Assembly (NCBI RefSeq): GCF_023349185.1
Contig: NZ_JAKIKY010000001.1
Location: 1 to 64,000, forward strand
Source: Shewanella aquimarina
GTDB taxonomy: Bacteria > Pseudomonadota > Gammaproteobacteria > Enterobacterales > Shewanellaceae
Direction: 5' to 3'
DNA length: 64,000 nucleotides
The notes under the pieces were generated by a model that was not told where the DNA came from, ran no database searches, and saw only the letters and a program-made list of their open reading frames with translations. Shown here piece after piece: positions 36,397 to 47,350 of the stretch. Position 1 is the stretch's first letter, and every line of letters starts with the position of its first letter. A program made the position numbers and the translations under genes.

Positions 36397-36476
36397 ACGC
36401 CAGCGTCAACCTTTAGGCGAATTTGCACATTTTCTTTACAAAACAAGAGGATCAAAGTTGACGCCAGCGTAAACCT
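36397..36476. promoter_or_regulatory. Paired 16-bp direct repeats upstream of the symporter operon
   Basis: ACGCCAGCGTCAACCT (36397-36412) and ACGCCAGCGTAAACCT (36461-36476) differ at one base and are 64 bases apart, about six helical turns. They lie 84-163 bases upstream of the small-subunit start and look like two sites for one activator. In Vibrio and Pseudomonas related symporters are controlled by CrbSR/MxtR-ErdR two-component systems; whether this repeat is such a site is an inference. Confidence 0.6.
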
Positions 36477-36534
36477 ATAATTTTCATAGGCTTGCAAACT
36501 AGACTAAGGTCGAACAAAAATGTTAACGGAATGT

Positions 36535-36560
36535 ACAAAAAAGCCGCCAGGAGGCGGCTT
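36535..36560 (-). terminator. Terminator after the dsbA-like gene
   Basis: On the minus strand AAGCCGCC pairs with GGCGGCTT around a 4-base loop (36541-36560), followed by six T. It lies about 40 bases beyond the stop of the dsbA-like gene. Confidence 0.9.
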
Positions 36561-36601
36561 GAGGGATTAAAGGAGCTTTCCTACCGGGAGGCAAAAACGC
36601 G

Positions 36602-37234
36602 CTATTCCAGCGTCGATAGATAGGCGAGCAGGTCCGCCAGCTCCTCTGCACTGCGCTGCTTATTGCTTACCAGATATTTGCCGTTTACCAGTAAAGAAGG
36701 CACGCCGCGGATCCCTGATAGTTGCGCCTGGGTATCATAATCGGCAATGGCTAACTTGTTATCCACAGATGCCAGCGCCTTGTCTATCTCAGTCTTTGGC
36801 AGGCCTTGCTCAACGAAGAACTGACTCAGCTCCTCCTGGCGCTTAAAGGCGCCATCGCCCTCGTGGATCCGCTTAAACAGATTGCCATGGGCCTGTTCGG
36901 TGACATGAAACTTCTTCGCCAGATAATAGGCCTCCTGGCTCAGCTGCCAGGCCGCGCGGCCGCCCGCCACCGGCGTGCGCTCAAATGCCAGCTTATCCCC
37001 CATCTCCGCCTTTAACTTGGCCACGGCCGAACTGATCAAGCCATCCTGGCGATAACAGTGGGGGCAGTTGTAGGAGAAGAACTCACGCACCACGGGCTGG
37101 TTCACCTCGGGGATCCCGGCCACCTTCACATAATCGACCCCTTCGACATACTTAGCCTGGGCACTCACCTGAAACGCGGCCAGGACGACGAACAACAGGC
37201 TTATATAACGACATAGATTCATGACTCTTTTCAT
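36602..37234 (-). CDS. dsbA: Periplasmic thiol:disulfide oxidoreductase, DsbA family
   Basis: This 210-residue periplasmic protein has a signal peptide (cleaved near SAQA, about residue 27) and a thioredoxin fold with a helical insertion. The active site CPHC is at 57-60 (NCPHCYRQ) and the cis-Pro loop reads GIRGVPSLLVNGKY. It introduces disulfide bonds into exported proteins. I take the ATG at 37234 with AGAAGAG upstream; an in-frame TTG two codons earlier is not needed. Its substrates may include the Cys-containing Tad proteins, but that is speculation. Confidence 0.9.
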   Translation of the reverse strand: MKRVMNLCRYISLLFVVLAAFQVSAQAKYVEGVDYVKVAGIPEVNQPVVREFFSYNCPHCYRQDGLISSAVAKLKAEMGDKLAFERTPVAGGRAAWQLSQEAYYLAKKFHVTEQAHGNLFKRIHEGDGAFKRQEELSQFFVEQGLPKTEIDKALASVDNKLAIADYDTQAQLSGIRGVPSLLVNGKYLVSNKQRSAEELADLLAYLSTLE

Positions 37235-37314
37235 AACCAACTCTTCTTATTATTGAAAAATGTTTCTTCCTCTAGCTCATCAAAGCTTAGGCCTAATTTA
37301 GGTTTAGTTAGACA

Positions 37315-38199
37315 TTAGCAATGCGCCAACATGGCCAAAGGATCCGTAAACTGATACTGATAGTTTAGCTCCTGCGTGATAAGGCCTCCATCGACACGCT
37401 TATCGTCAACCGAGTCCCCCTCGACAAAGCTTGGTGGCGTGAGCCCCAACTGAGTCGCCGCCAATCGATAAAATTCCGCCTTGGTGGGATGCAGCGGCGC
37501 GCAGAGATTATAGGCAGGCGATAAAGGCCCCTGTGCTTTAAGCAGCGCAACTACGGCGCCTATACAGTCATCGAGATGCACCATATTCACCGCCAGGTTA
37601 CCACCAGGCACATCCTCTCTTCCTGCCAGGAAGCGCCCTGGATGCCGTTTAGGACCTATGAGACCGGCAAAACGCAGGACGACGCAGTGACTCGCAGCTT
37701 GCTTGCCGTCAACACTGTTATCTGCCGACAAGAGCGCCTCATCTACCGAAAAAAGCGCTTCGGCCGCCAGCAGAGTCTCACTCGCCGGGCTGTGGGCCTT
37801 GGCATCGCGCTCGGTGCAATCACCACCAGAAGGATAAACGCCTGTGGTGCTGATGAAGATGATGCGCTGATATTCGTGGCTCCCCATTAAGGCCTTGAGG
37901 CGCTTTAGGCGCTTGAGATAACCATTATCGCCACGACGCAGCCCGGGAGGAATGTTGATCACTATGGCATCGCACTCGAGGCCACGGGTTATCGCTTCAC
38001 TGTCTTTATCGCAGAGGGTGTCACTATCACTTAATTGCTCGAGATCCAGCGCAAAGCCGGCAATCCCATCGGCAGATAGCGCCTTCGCATCCTCTTGGGC
38101 CCGTTTCGAACCTGTGACCTTAAAGCCTTCGGCCACTAATGCCTTGGCGAGAGGCAGACCAAACCAGCCGCAGCCGACGACGGCAACAGAAGTTATCAT
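37315..38199 (-). CDS. NAD(P)-dependent epimerase/oxidoreductase, YeeZ-like
   Basis: This 294-residue protein has the Rossmann motif SVAVVGCGWFGLPLAKALVA at the N-terminus, and IIFISTTGVYPSGGD resembles the SDR Ser/Tyr region. It matches the YeeZ group of extended short-chain dehydrogenases in length and motifs. The substrate is unknown. It follows the HD-GYP gene by 63 bases with no terminator between, so they may be co-transcribed. Confidence 0.82.
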   Translation of the reverse strand: MITSVAVVGCGWFGLPLAKALVAEGFKVTGSKRAQEDAKALSADGIAGFALDLEQLSDSDTLCDKDSEAITRGLECDAIVINIPPGLRRGDNGYLKRLKRLKALMGSHEYQRIIFISTTGVYPSGGDCTERDAKAHSPASETLLAAEALFSVDEALLSADNSVDGKQAASHCVVLRFAGLIGPKRHPGRFLAGREDVPGGNLAVNMVHLDDCIGAVVALLKAQGPLSPAYNLCAPLHPTKAEFYRLAATQLGLTPPSFVEGDSVDDKRVDGGLITQELNYQYQFTDPLAMLAHC

Positions 38200-38262
38200 C
38201 TTGAATGCTCTAAATTAAAATATTTTGACTTGAAACCTGACTTCTAAAATAACGCAACGGGA

Positions 38263-39486
38263 CTATGGGGTGCCAGCAAAATAAAAACTAATTCCACTGT
38301 CGGCCTGTAACACGCGCATTGCACCTTCGGTTAATTCTTCAAGCTTTAGCACGCTATCGACAAACACCTCCTCCTGACTGAGGAAACGCAGGCCGGGCTC
38401 GCTGCCGTCGGGATGACAGGCCCACACCTGAGGCTGTTTCACCGATTGAGTGGTGACCATCACCTTGCCAACATCACCATCGCTGAGACGCACCAGAGTG
38501 CCCGGCGGATAGATCCCCAGCAATTTAACCAACACGGCGATCAGCGTCTCCGAATGTTTCCCCGCATGATTCTTAAACAGATAACCCAGGGCTATCTGAG
38601 GCGAGCGGCTCTCCTCGGCCCACAGCTGACCGTCATAATCGTTCGCCAAGCTCACCAGCTGGGTGGTGATGGGGATCTTCTTCTCTGTCAGGCCGTCGGG
38701 AAAGCCCGAGCCATCGATAAACTCGTGATGGTGCAGGACAATACTGAGCACCGCCTTATTAAACAGGCCCGTCTTGTTGAGCATCTCATAGCCAAAGTTG
38801 GGGTGCATCTTGAGGAAATTGGCTTCTGAGGCCGTTAACGGTGTCTTCTTACGGCGGATAGACTCGGGCACCTTGAGCTTTCCTATGTCGTGGAACAGGC
38901 AGCCCAGGGCGATGTCGCGCATATCCGATTTGGGCAGCTCCATGGCCCTGGCGATCATCAGCGCCAATACCGCCACCGAGATGCCATGCTGCGTCACGCT
39001 GTTATCACTCTCACCTGCGGTCACCAGGGCAAGATGCGTCTGCTTGTACTCAAACATATGCTCTATGAGCGACTCCACCAAAGAGGCCGCCTCACGATAG
39101 GCGCCCTCGGGATCGCTGGCCACCTTGCTGAAGGTCGAGCGGCACTCGTTGACACAGTCGATGAAACGCTTCTGACTCAGACGCAGTGATTTACGCACAT
39201 TGCGTTTGGCTTCGGCAATGGGATCCACTACCTCTTCGGCCTTGACCGCCTGCTCGTCCGTTTCGGTGCTCTCTTCCGCCAGCAACTCTTCGCCTGAAAC
39301 GAGAAGCACATAAGGCACGCCGAGACTCTTAATCAGCTCTATCTGCGCCTCTTCTTCAATCTTGATACGGTTAAAAAGGAAAGGATGGTTTTTCCAAGAC
39401 AAGGGTAATTTAACAGTGATGCCTGTTTGTAACTTTGACAGGGGTAATTGTATCGGCTCAGCTCTGGCCACTCGAAGCAACTCCAT
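38263..39486 (-). CDS. HD-GYP domain phosphodiesterase with DUF3391 N-terminus
   Basis: This 407-residue cytoplasmic protein has a DUF3391-type N-terminal domain (about 10-70) and an HD-GYP domain (about 155-330). The domain shows LGCLFHDIGKLKVPESIRRK, HPNFGYEML and the signature HHEFIDGSGFPDGL. The family hydrolyses cyclic di-GMP and affects motility and biofilm. The metal ligands (H, HD, HH and D) are present, but the name-giving Tyr is Phe (GFP). GGGGAAA precedes the ATG. Confidence 0.9.
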   Translation of the reverse strand: MELLRVARAEPIQLPLSKLQTGITVKLPLSWKNHPFLFNRIKIEEEAQIELIKSLGVPYVLLVSGEELLAEESTETDEQAVKAEEVVDPIAEAKRNVRKSLRLSQKRFIDCVNECRSTFSKVASDPEGAYREAASLVESLIEHMFEYKQTHLALVTAGESDNSVTQHGISVAVLALMIARAMELPKSDMRDIALGCLFHDIGKLKVPESIRRKKTPLTASEANFLKMHPNFGYEMLNKTGLFNKAVLSIVLHHHEFIDGSGFPDGLTEKKIPITTQLVSLANDYDGQLWAEESRSPQIALGYLFKNHAGKHSETLIAVLVKLLGIYPPGTLVRLSDGDVGKVMVTTQSVKQPQVWACHPDGSEPGLRFLSQEEVFVDSVLKLEELTEGAMRVLQADSGISFYFAGTP

Positions 39487-39721
39487 TGATTTTCCCCATA
39501 CCCATTGGGTCCCCGCGACCAGATGTGGATGCGAGATAATCCCCTAAGAATATGAAAAGCAACCTAACTTTAATAACATAACTATAGTCAATAGCAACTC
39601 AATTTGTACAATCTGTCATTAAATTGACCACTTACGCACAAATTGACGACAAAGCCCCCTAGGGGCGAGTCACTATTGGTTATAAGATATGCAAAAGTTC
39701 GAAGCCAATTTTCACAATCAG

Positions 39722-39737
39722 ATATTGTATACAATAT
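39722..39737. promoter_or_regulatory. 16-bp palindrome matching the hydroxyproline operator
   Basis: ATATTGTATACAATAT is a perfect palindrome. It shares the 14-base core ATTGTATACAATAT with the operator at 24407. This suggests the same or a related FCD-type GntR regulator binds here. Confidence 0.65.
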
Positions 39738-39754
39738 TCAAATGGTGTTAGTAT
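39725..39754 (+). promoter_or_regulatory. Possible promoter overlapping the palindrome
   Basis: TTGTAT (39725-39730) and TAGTAT (39749-39754) are separated by 18 bases, close to a sigma-70 promoter. The -35 lies inside the palindrome, so a bound repressor would block it. Start of transcription would be near 39761. Confidence 0.4.
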
Positions 39755-39760
39755 GGCTCT

Positions 39761-39958
39761 GTTCTTTGAAGATACATAGCAACCCCGGATTATGTTTCTT
39801 TAAAGAGTGTTGCTGTCAATTGTCCTTAATATAGGTCTTGTGAATTTGTTGTTTTTCACATTGATTTATAAGGTATTTTGTAACATTCCAATATCTTGAG
39901 ACTGAATTTTCATTCAAAGAGATATGCTTAGCGCTGCATCTTGCAGCGCTTTTTTTTT
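39761..39958 (+). ncRNA. Candidate small RNA
   Basis: A strong plus-strand terminator at 39930-39958 has no plus-strand gene upstream; both neighbours read leftward. A promoter-like sequence about 200 bases before it would yield a transcript of about 198 nucleotides. The only ATG frames inside are a few codons long. The terminator ends in nine T, as in Hfq-bound small RNAs. I do not recognise the sequence as a known RNA family. Confidence 0.45.
39930..39958 (+). terminator. Orphan plus-strand terminator
   Basis: AGCGCTGCA (39930-39938) pairs perfectly with TGCAGCGCT (39942-39950) around a TCT loop and is followed by T to 39958. On the minus strand there is no U-run, so it does not serve the DUF2919 gene. 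Confidence 0.9.
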
Positions 39959-39959
39959 A

Positions 39960-40430
39960 CTAATCTACCTGGTTGCGCCAATCTTGCAGGTAGTACTTGA
40001 GGTGCTTCGACTTGCCAATATAGAGCAGGCTCCAGAAGAGAAATAGCGCGTCCAGGCCGAAACTCCAGCTATAAAGAAAATGGTTGTGAATGAGGCGCTG
40101 AATCAAGAGACCGGCATCTACCATCAAAAGCGCAATCAGCAGAGGTTTAAGTTGATTAAAGGCGGGTCTTAACCAGAGTGGAGCGCGTTTGCGCTCGGCG
40201 ATCACTAAGCCATAGAGAAATAAGCCACCGACGCCTGCGGCCAAGGCCATCAAGAAGTCAGACTTTTGCGGATAGATGAGGGCGACCAAACCGGCTCGAT
40301 CGCTGGCCTGGGTCAGGGAGGCGATAAACACGCACCATCCCCGCGCGATAAAGGCCAGCATCAGGTACAACATGAGCGGCGGCTTAAAGTGTCCCTTATC
40401 GTCTAACCAATTAATATGTCCAAAATTCAA
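39960..40430 (-). CDS. DUF2919 (YfeZ-like) membrane protein
   Basis: This 156-residue inner-membrane protein with about four helices has the DUF2919 opening DDKGHFKPPLMLYLMLAFIA and matches YfeZ-type proteins in length. Function is unknown. The start is a TTG at 40428-40430, supported by GGGAG about 8-12 bases upstream; no ATG is available before the first membrane helix. It lies downstream of ligA but is separated from it by the ligA terminator. Confidence 0.8.
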   Translation of the reverse strand: MNFGHINWLDDKGHFKPPLMLYLMLAFIARGWCVFIASLTQASDRAGLVALIYPQKSDFLMALAAGVGGLFLYGLVIAERKRAPLWLRPAFNQLKPLLIALLMVDAGLLIQRLIHNHFLYSWSFGLDALFLFWSLLYIGKSKHLKYYLQDWRNQVD

Positions 40431-40516
40431 CGGCGTTCTCCCTCCCCTATTTCTCTCTATATGGTGATGATGTAGAGGATTTCAACAACCATTAACAAAA
40501 AACGGCCATGTGAGAT

Positions 40517-40544
40517 AAAAAAAGCGCCATCTATCGATGGCGCT
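40517..40544 (-). terminator. Terminator after ligA
   Basis: On the minus strand AGCGCCATC pairs with GATGGCGCT around a 4-base loop (40523-40544), followed by T to about 40517. It ends the smc-zipA-ligA unit. Confidence 0.92.
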
Positions 40545-40591
40545 CCCATAGGCTTTAACCTTGATTTACTCAGCTAATTCACGCATCCAGT

Positions 40592-42607
<2,016 letters not shown>

Positions 42608-42669
42608 TTATCCAGTTTAAGCAACAGAGGCCGCTGATGCGGCCTCTATCTTGAATATCCGATTAGGTA

Positions 42670-43701
42670 TCACATCTGCGCGCGAATGCGCTGCAGGTAA
42701 GACTGTTTAGTCTGCTCGCTCCAGGCGCCGCGACCACCGTCGAGCACTTCACCGCCGAGATCGTCGGCAAGCTGATGGGCCGAATTAAGCATGATGGAGA
42801 AATTCATCAGCGGGTCGCCATAGCAAGGCAGTGTCATAAACAGCACTATGCCCTGAGTGGTAAACTGCTCCATCTCATCTGGGTTGAATACCCCAGGTTT
42901 AACCATGTTAGCCAATGAAAACAGCACCTTACCAGTCCCAGCGTTATCCTCATGACGATGGAAGATATCCATTTCACCAAACTTGAAGTTTAGGGTCAGC
43001 AGGCTTGGCAATAACTCGGCGCCGTTGAGGGCCTCACCCTCTTTGGCCACCACGTGCAGCACAAGTACATCCTGTGGCTCGCCCAGAGGTGCCTCTTCGG
43101 CTACTTGTGGCTCTGGCTTAGACTCAACTTGCTGTGGTTCAACAGGCTGTGCTTGGGTTGGTTGTGCTTGGGTCGCTTGGGCTGGCTGCGCCGCGTCGAC
43201 CTGAGGCGCCGGGCGCACTGGCTCCTGCTTGCGCTCGGTGACAGGATCTTCAAACAGCGAGGGCTGCGCCGGCGCCTGACCAAGGCCTAATTCCATCTGC
43301 TCAAGTTGGGCATCAGCAACCTCCTCGCCCGGAGTCGCCGACAATACCGGCTCTTGACGCGAACGGGGCGCCTTCTGCTTAGGCTCATCCGACAGAGAGA
43401 AGCTCTGTGAAGCCTCTTCAGCCTCGCGCTCTTGTGCCCGCGCACCGGCTGGTGTGGCACGACTGCTAGAGGTGGCCTTGGGAATACCTTGCTCTGCGTT
43501 GTTTTTAACGACTCTTACAGGGCCAACGCCATCGGCGTCGAAACCGTCACTGTCACGTGTCTTGTCTGTGTATAGCCCAGTCATGGGTGATTCTTTTAAT
43601 GATTTAGGTTGCTGCCGCCTAATGGACCAAAAACCATGCACAAGTACCGCGATAATGGCTACCGCGCCTAACACGAACAATACCAGTTGCAAATTTTCCA
43701 T
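42670..43701 (-). CDS. zipA: Cell division protein ZipA
   Basis: This 343-residue protein anchors FtsZ to the inner membrane. It has an N-terminal membrane helix (residues 4-25), a basic patch, a Pro/Gln-rich linker (about 115-200) and a C-terminal FtsZ-binding domain (about 205-343; [40 protein letters not shown]). It is 23 bases downstream of smc and upstream of ligA. Confidence 0.97.
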   Translation of the reverse strand: MENLQLVLFVLGAVAIIAVLVHGFWSIRRQQPKSLKESPMTGLYTDKTRDSDGFDADGVGPVRVVKNNAEQGIPKATSSSRATPAGARAQEREAEEASQSFSLSDEPKQKAPRSRQEPVLSATPGEEVADAQLEQMELGLGQAPAQPSLFEDPVTERKQEPVRPAPQVDAAQPAQATQAQPTQAQPVEPQQVESKPEPQVAEEAPLGEPQDVLVLHVVAKEGEALNGAELLPSLLTLNFKFGEMDIFHRHEDNAGTGKVLFSLANMVKPGVFNPDEMEQFTTQGIVLFMTLPCYGDPLMNFSIMLNSAHQLADDLGGEVLDGGRGAWSEQTKQSYLQRIRAQM

Positions 43702-43724
43702 TGATTACCCTGTTCTTCCCAAAA

Positions 43725-46700
43725 TTATACTGCGTCGGCTAAAGCCACCGCCTCATCGATATCGACGGCAACTATGCGTGAAACCCCTGGCTCATGCATA
43801 GTGACACCTATTAGTTGATCGGCCAATTCCATGGTGATCTTATTGTGACTAATATAAACAAATTGCACGCTCTGAGACATCTCTTTCACCAGACGGCAGA
43901 ACCTGTCGACATTGGCATCATCGAGCGGTGCATCGACCTCATCCAGCATACAAAACGGCGCGGGATTCAGCCTAAAAATCGCAAATACCAATGATAAAGC
44001 GGTTAATGCTTTTTCTCCACCCGAAAGCAGGTGAATCGTACTATTCTTTTTACCCGGCGGTCTGGCCATGATGGTGACCCCCGTCTCCAGCAGATCGTCA
44101 TCGGTCAGTGCCAGATAGGCGCTGCCGCCGCCAAACACCTTAGGGAAGAGCACGCCGAGATCTTGGTTAACCTTATCGAAGGTCTCCTTAAATCGCGTCT
44201 TGGTTTCCCGGTCGATCTTGCGAATCGCCTCCTCCAGGCTGCCGAGCGCCTTGGCCAAATCCGCATCTTGACTGTCGAGATAGGCCTTGCGTTGACTCTG
44301 CTGCTCGAACTCTTCAATGGCCGCAAGGTTAATCGCGCCCAGATGTTCAATCTGCGCCCGGGTGCGCTCCAGCGCCTTCTGACGATGGCTTAGGCTGACA
44401 CTCAAATCCAGCGACTGCTGCACCTGAGCAATCTCCACCTCTTGGCTATTAAGCTGTGCTAACTGACTGTCAATTTGACCTTTTATCCCTTCGCGACGTA
44501 ACTTTAACGCGCTGATGGCTTGAGTCAAGTGCTCTAACTTGCCAAGTTGTTGTTTTTGCTTGGCACCTATCTCGTCTGCTTGATTTTGCAGCTCTGCCTG
44601 CTGAAGGCGAAGCACATCGAGCCTCGCCTGCACCTCGGCCTGACGTGCCAGGGCTTGATTGAGCTGGGTAGCCATGGCATCGGCCTGGCGCTTACCATCG
44701 GACTTATCCTGCCCCTCGAGTTGCTCCTGCAACTGAGTTAATTCCTGACGCAGATCGCTCATCTGCCTATCGAGCTGCTCTCCCTGTTGGCGGCTAAGTG
44801 CCTGCTCGGTATTGATCGCCTGCAGCGACTGCTGTAGCTGCTGGGACTGCTGCGCCAAGGCCTGACGCTCGCGACCAAGATCCTTATGCTGGGCACGGCG
44901 ATCGGCGAGGTCGGTCACCTTGCCGTCGGCGGCGCGCTTAAGCTCAACCAGCTGCGCCTCATCCTGGTCGCGGCGACTGGTGAGCTCACCTAGGCTCTGC
45001 TCCAAAGTCTCTATCTCGCCGCACTGTTCGTCGAGCTGCCCCCTTAGCCTGGTTTGCTGCTCGCTTTGCTGGGCGATGCGGGCCTGGGTCGCCTGGGCCT
45101 GCGCCATCAAGCGTTCACGCTCAAGCTGCGTCCCCTGCAGGCTAACATTAAGCTGAGCCAAGGCCTCGCGGCGCTCATCCAGGGCTAGATTAAGATCAGC
45201 GAGCACCGCCTTGCGCTCATCTATCGCCTCGACGCTGGCCTCTATGCTACTCGCAAGCGCCTGCTGCTCGGCCTTGAGCTGCACCAGCTGACTGCCCTGC
45301 TCTGCCTTTTGCAGCACAAAGCCTTTACCCACTATGTAGCCATCGGCGGTCACTATGCGCTCGTCATCTTCGAGTGATCCCAGCTGCGCCTTGGCCTGGC
45401 TCAGGCTATCGACCCAGGTGAGTCTCGACAGCCAGGGAGACAGGTTGGCCTCGCTGCTCAGCCCCGTCCACTGCTGCGGCTCGCATAACTGAAAACCACT
45501 CGCTAAGCCTGTAGCATTGGCGGTTTCATCCTCAACCAGCTTGTCGCTGACCCTTTGGGTAAGCAGACCATCGAGCAGCAGGTCGACCGCCGCTTCCCAG
45601 CCGGGCGAGACCTGAATAGCCTGCCAGAGGGCACGCCCCTGTAGTGCGTCTTCCTTAGGCAAGATGCGCTCGACCACCGCCAGTCGGCCTCGCTCCTCGG
45701 CCAGGGACTGCGACAAGGCATCGACCTGTGTCTGGGTCTGACGTGCCTGCTCCTGCAGCTGAGACTGAGCGCCGGCGCCCTGGTCAATTTCTCCCTTAAG
45801 CTCATCGACTCGCAGGGCTAATCGTTCACTCTGGGCATTTTGCAGCGCTAGATTGGCCGTCTCATCCTGATGGGATAACTGCTCTAGCTGCTGGGCGGCG
45901 CGCTGATGTTGAGCACTTAGTTGAGTAAGGGCGCTCTGCTTATGTTTCAGCTCACCCTTGGTGAGTTCGAGGCGCAGCTGACATTGATTGACCGCCTGCT
46001 TGGCCTGGATATCGGCCTCCTGCGCCTGCTCAAGCGAGAGCTCAACCTCGCCGAGCTGCTCGTCGAGTATTTCAATCTGCAATTGCAACGCCTGATGCGC
46101 TTGCTGGGCGCTACTGTTACGCTCGTTAAGATCTTCACAGGTCAAGGTGAGCGCCTGATGTTGGGCTTGCAGCAGCGCCAGCTTGTCCTTGTCCTGGGCG
46201 ATACGCTGCTTGAGGTGCGCGTCTTGTTGCTGGCGGTGCTTCACCTCCTGCTCGAGCTTGGCGATCTGATTGCCATTGAGGTAGAAGGCCTCGACCTGTT
46301 GCTGCTCCTGACGCTCTAATTCATCGAGTTTCAGTTTGAGTTCGGTCAGGGTGCGCGACAGGGCCTCACGTCCGGCGTCACCCTCACTCTGAGTGAGCGT
46401 CTTTGCCTCTATCTCCTGAGACAAGTTGTCATGCTGGGCCGTGAGTTCAAGGTATTTGGCCACCTCGAGCTGCGCCTGCTGTTCCCGCTCTGTCTGTTTC
46501 AATGCCCGGTATTGACGCGCGGCCTCGGCCTGCTCGGCCAGTTTGTCGATCTGGCGACCAAGCTCCTGACGGATATCCCCTAAACGTTCGAGATTCTCGC
46601 GAGTATGCCGGATGCGATTTTCCGTCTCACGGCGTCGCTCCTTATAGCGGGAGATCCCCGCCGCCTCTTCGATAAAGACTCTCAGTTCCTGAGGCTTGGA

Positions 46701-47162
46701 CTCGATAAGGCGGGAGATGGTGCCCTGTTCTATGATGGCGTAGCTGCGCGGGCCAAGGCCCGTGCCCATGAAGAGATCGGTAATGTCCTTGCGGCGACAC
46801 TTCTGCCCGTTGAGAAAGTAGCTGGATTCACCGTCCCGGCTCACCTGACGTTTGACGGCAATCGCCTGATAGCCGGCATACTGACCGCCCAGACGCCCCT
46901 GCTGGTTGTCGAAGCTCAGCTCGACGCTGGCGACTGAGACAGGGCGTCTGGCCGAGGAGCCGTTAAAGATAACGTCAGCCATGGAGTCGCCACGCAGATG
47001 TTTGGCCGAGCTTTCACCCAGCACCCAGCGCACGGCATCGATGACATTGGACTTACCACAGCCATTTGGCCCAATAATGGCCGTAAGCGGTTGGTTAAAA
47101 GGGATTTTAGTGACATCGACAAACGACTTAAATCCAGCAAGTTTTATCTGTGTGAGTCTCAT
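43725..47162 (-). CDS. smc: Chromosome segregation ATPase SMC
   Basis: This 1145-residue protein has the head Walker A GPNGCGKSNVIDAVRWVLGE at the N-terminus, long coiled coils (about 170-490 and 650-990), and a hinge near 505-645 with the Gly-containing segment ADGYIVGKGFVL. The C-terminal head holds the signature HLLSGGEKALTALSLVFAIF and Walker B PAPFCMLDEVDAPLDDANVD. It condenses and helps segregate the chromosome with ScpA/B partners encoded elsewhere. It heads a unit with zipA and ligA and is divergent from cysZ. Confidence 0.97.
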   Translation of the reverse strand: MRLTQIKLAGFKSFVDVTKIPFNQPLTAIIGPNGCGKSNVIDAVRWVLGESSAKHLRGDSMADVIFNGSSARRPVSVASVELSFDNQQGRLGGQYAGYQAIAVKRQVSRDGESSYFLNGQKCRRKDITDLFMGTGLGPRSYAIIEQGTISRLIESKPQELRVFIEEAAGISRYKERRRETENRIRHTRENLERLGDIRQELGRQIDKLAEQAEAARQYRALKQTEREQQAQLEVAKYLELTAQHDNLSQEIEAKTLTQSEGDAGREALSRTLTELKLKLDELERQEQQQVEAFYLNGNQIAKLEQEVKHRQQQDAHLKQRIAQDKDKLALLQAQHQALTLTCEDLNERNSSAQQAHQALQLQIEILDEQLGEVELSLEQAQEADIQAKQAVNQCQLRLELTKGELKHKQSALTQLSAQHQRAAQQLEQLSHQDETANLALQNAQSERLALRVDELKGEIDQGAGAQSQLQEQARQTQTQVDALSQSLAEERGRLAVVERILPKEDALQGRALWQAIQVSPGWEAAVDLLLDGLLTQRVSDKLVEDETANATGLASGFQLCEPQQWTGLSSEANLSPWLSRLTWVDSLSQAKAQLGSLEDDERIVTADGYIVGKGFVLQKAEQGSQLVQLKAEQQALASSIEASVEAIDERKAVLADLNLALDERREALAQLNVSLQGTQLERERLMAQAQATQARIAQQSEQQTRLRGQLDEQCGEIETLEQSLGELTSRRDQDEAQLVELKRAADGKVTDLADRRAQHKDLGRERQALAQQSQQLQQSLQAINTEQALSRQQGEQLDRQMSDLRQELTQLQEQLEGQDKSDGKRQADAMATQLNQALARQAEVQARLDVLRLQQAELQNQADEIGAKQKQQLGKLEHLTQAISALKLRREGIKGQIDSQLAQLNSQEVEIAQVQQSLDLSVSLSHRQKALERTRAQIEHLGAINLAAIEEFEQQSQRKAYLDSQDADLAKALGSLEEAIRKIDRETKTRFKETFDKVNQDLGVLFPKVFGGGSAYLALTDDDLLETGVTIMARPPGKKNSTIHLLSGGEKALTALSLVFAIFRLNPAPFCMLDEVDAPLDDANVDRFCRLVKEMSQSVQFVYISHNKITMELADQLIGVTMHEPGVSRIVAVDIDEAVALADAV

Positions 47163-47350
47163 TGTGCCAGTTTGGTCGTCTTCAGGAGGGCGCGCTTTGC
47201 ATCGCTGTTATTATTGCTTGTCACTTTATCAAAGCATGCCGCATTTTGTAACGTTTTTTCTGCCCGCCGACGTGATTTCACCCTTGTTTTTACAACAGGG
47301 CTGACACACAATCGCCCTTAAGCAAGATCTAAGGATATTCAGATAAGACT

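Larger units (their letters stand above)
39487..39959. other. Intergenic region with an operator and an orphan terminator
   Basis: Between the HD-GYP gene (leftward) and the DUF2919 gene (leftward, ending at 39960) lie 473 A/T-rich bases. They contain the 16-bp palindrome at 39722, a possible plus-strand promoter at 39725-39754, and a plus-strand terminator at 39930-39958. No protein-coding gene on the plus strand is convincing; short frames lack ribosome-binding sites. Confidence 0.7.

Noticed and set aside
39643..39834. Possible 63-residue protein on the plus strand before the orphan terminator
   Set aside because: No Shine-Dalgarno sequence, odd composition, and it spans the palindrome and the promoter-like sequence; a non-coding RNA fits better.
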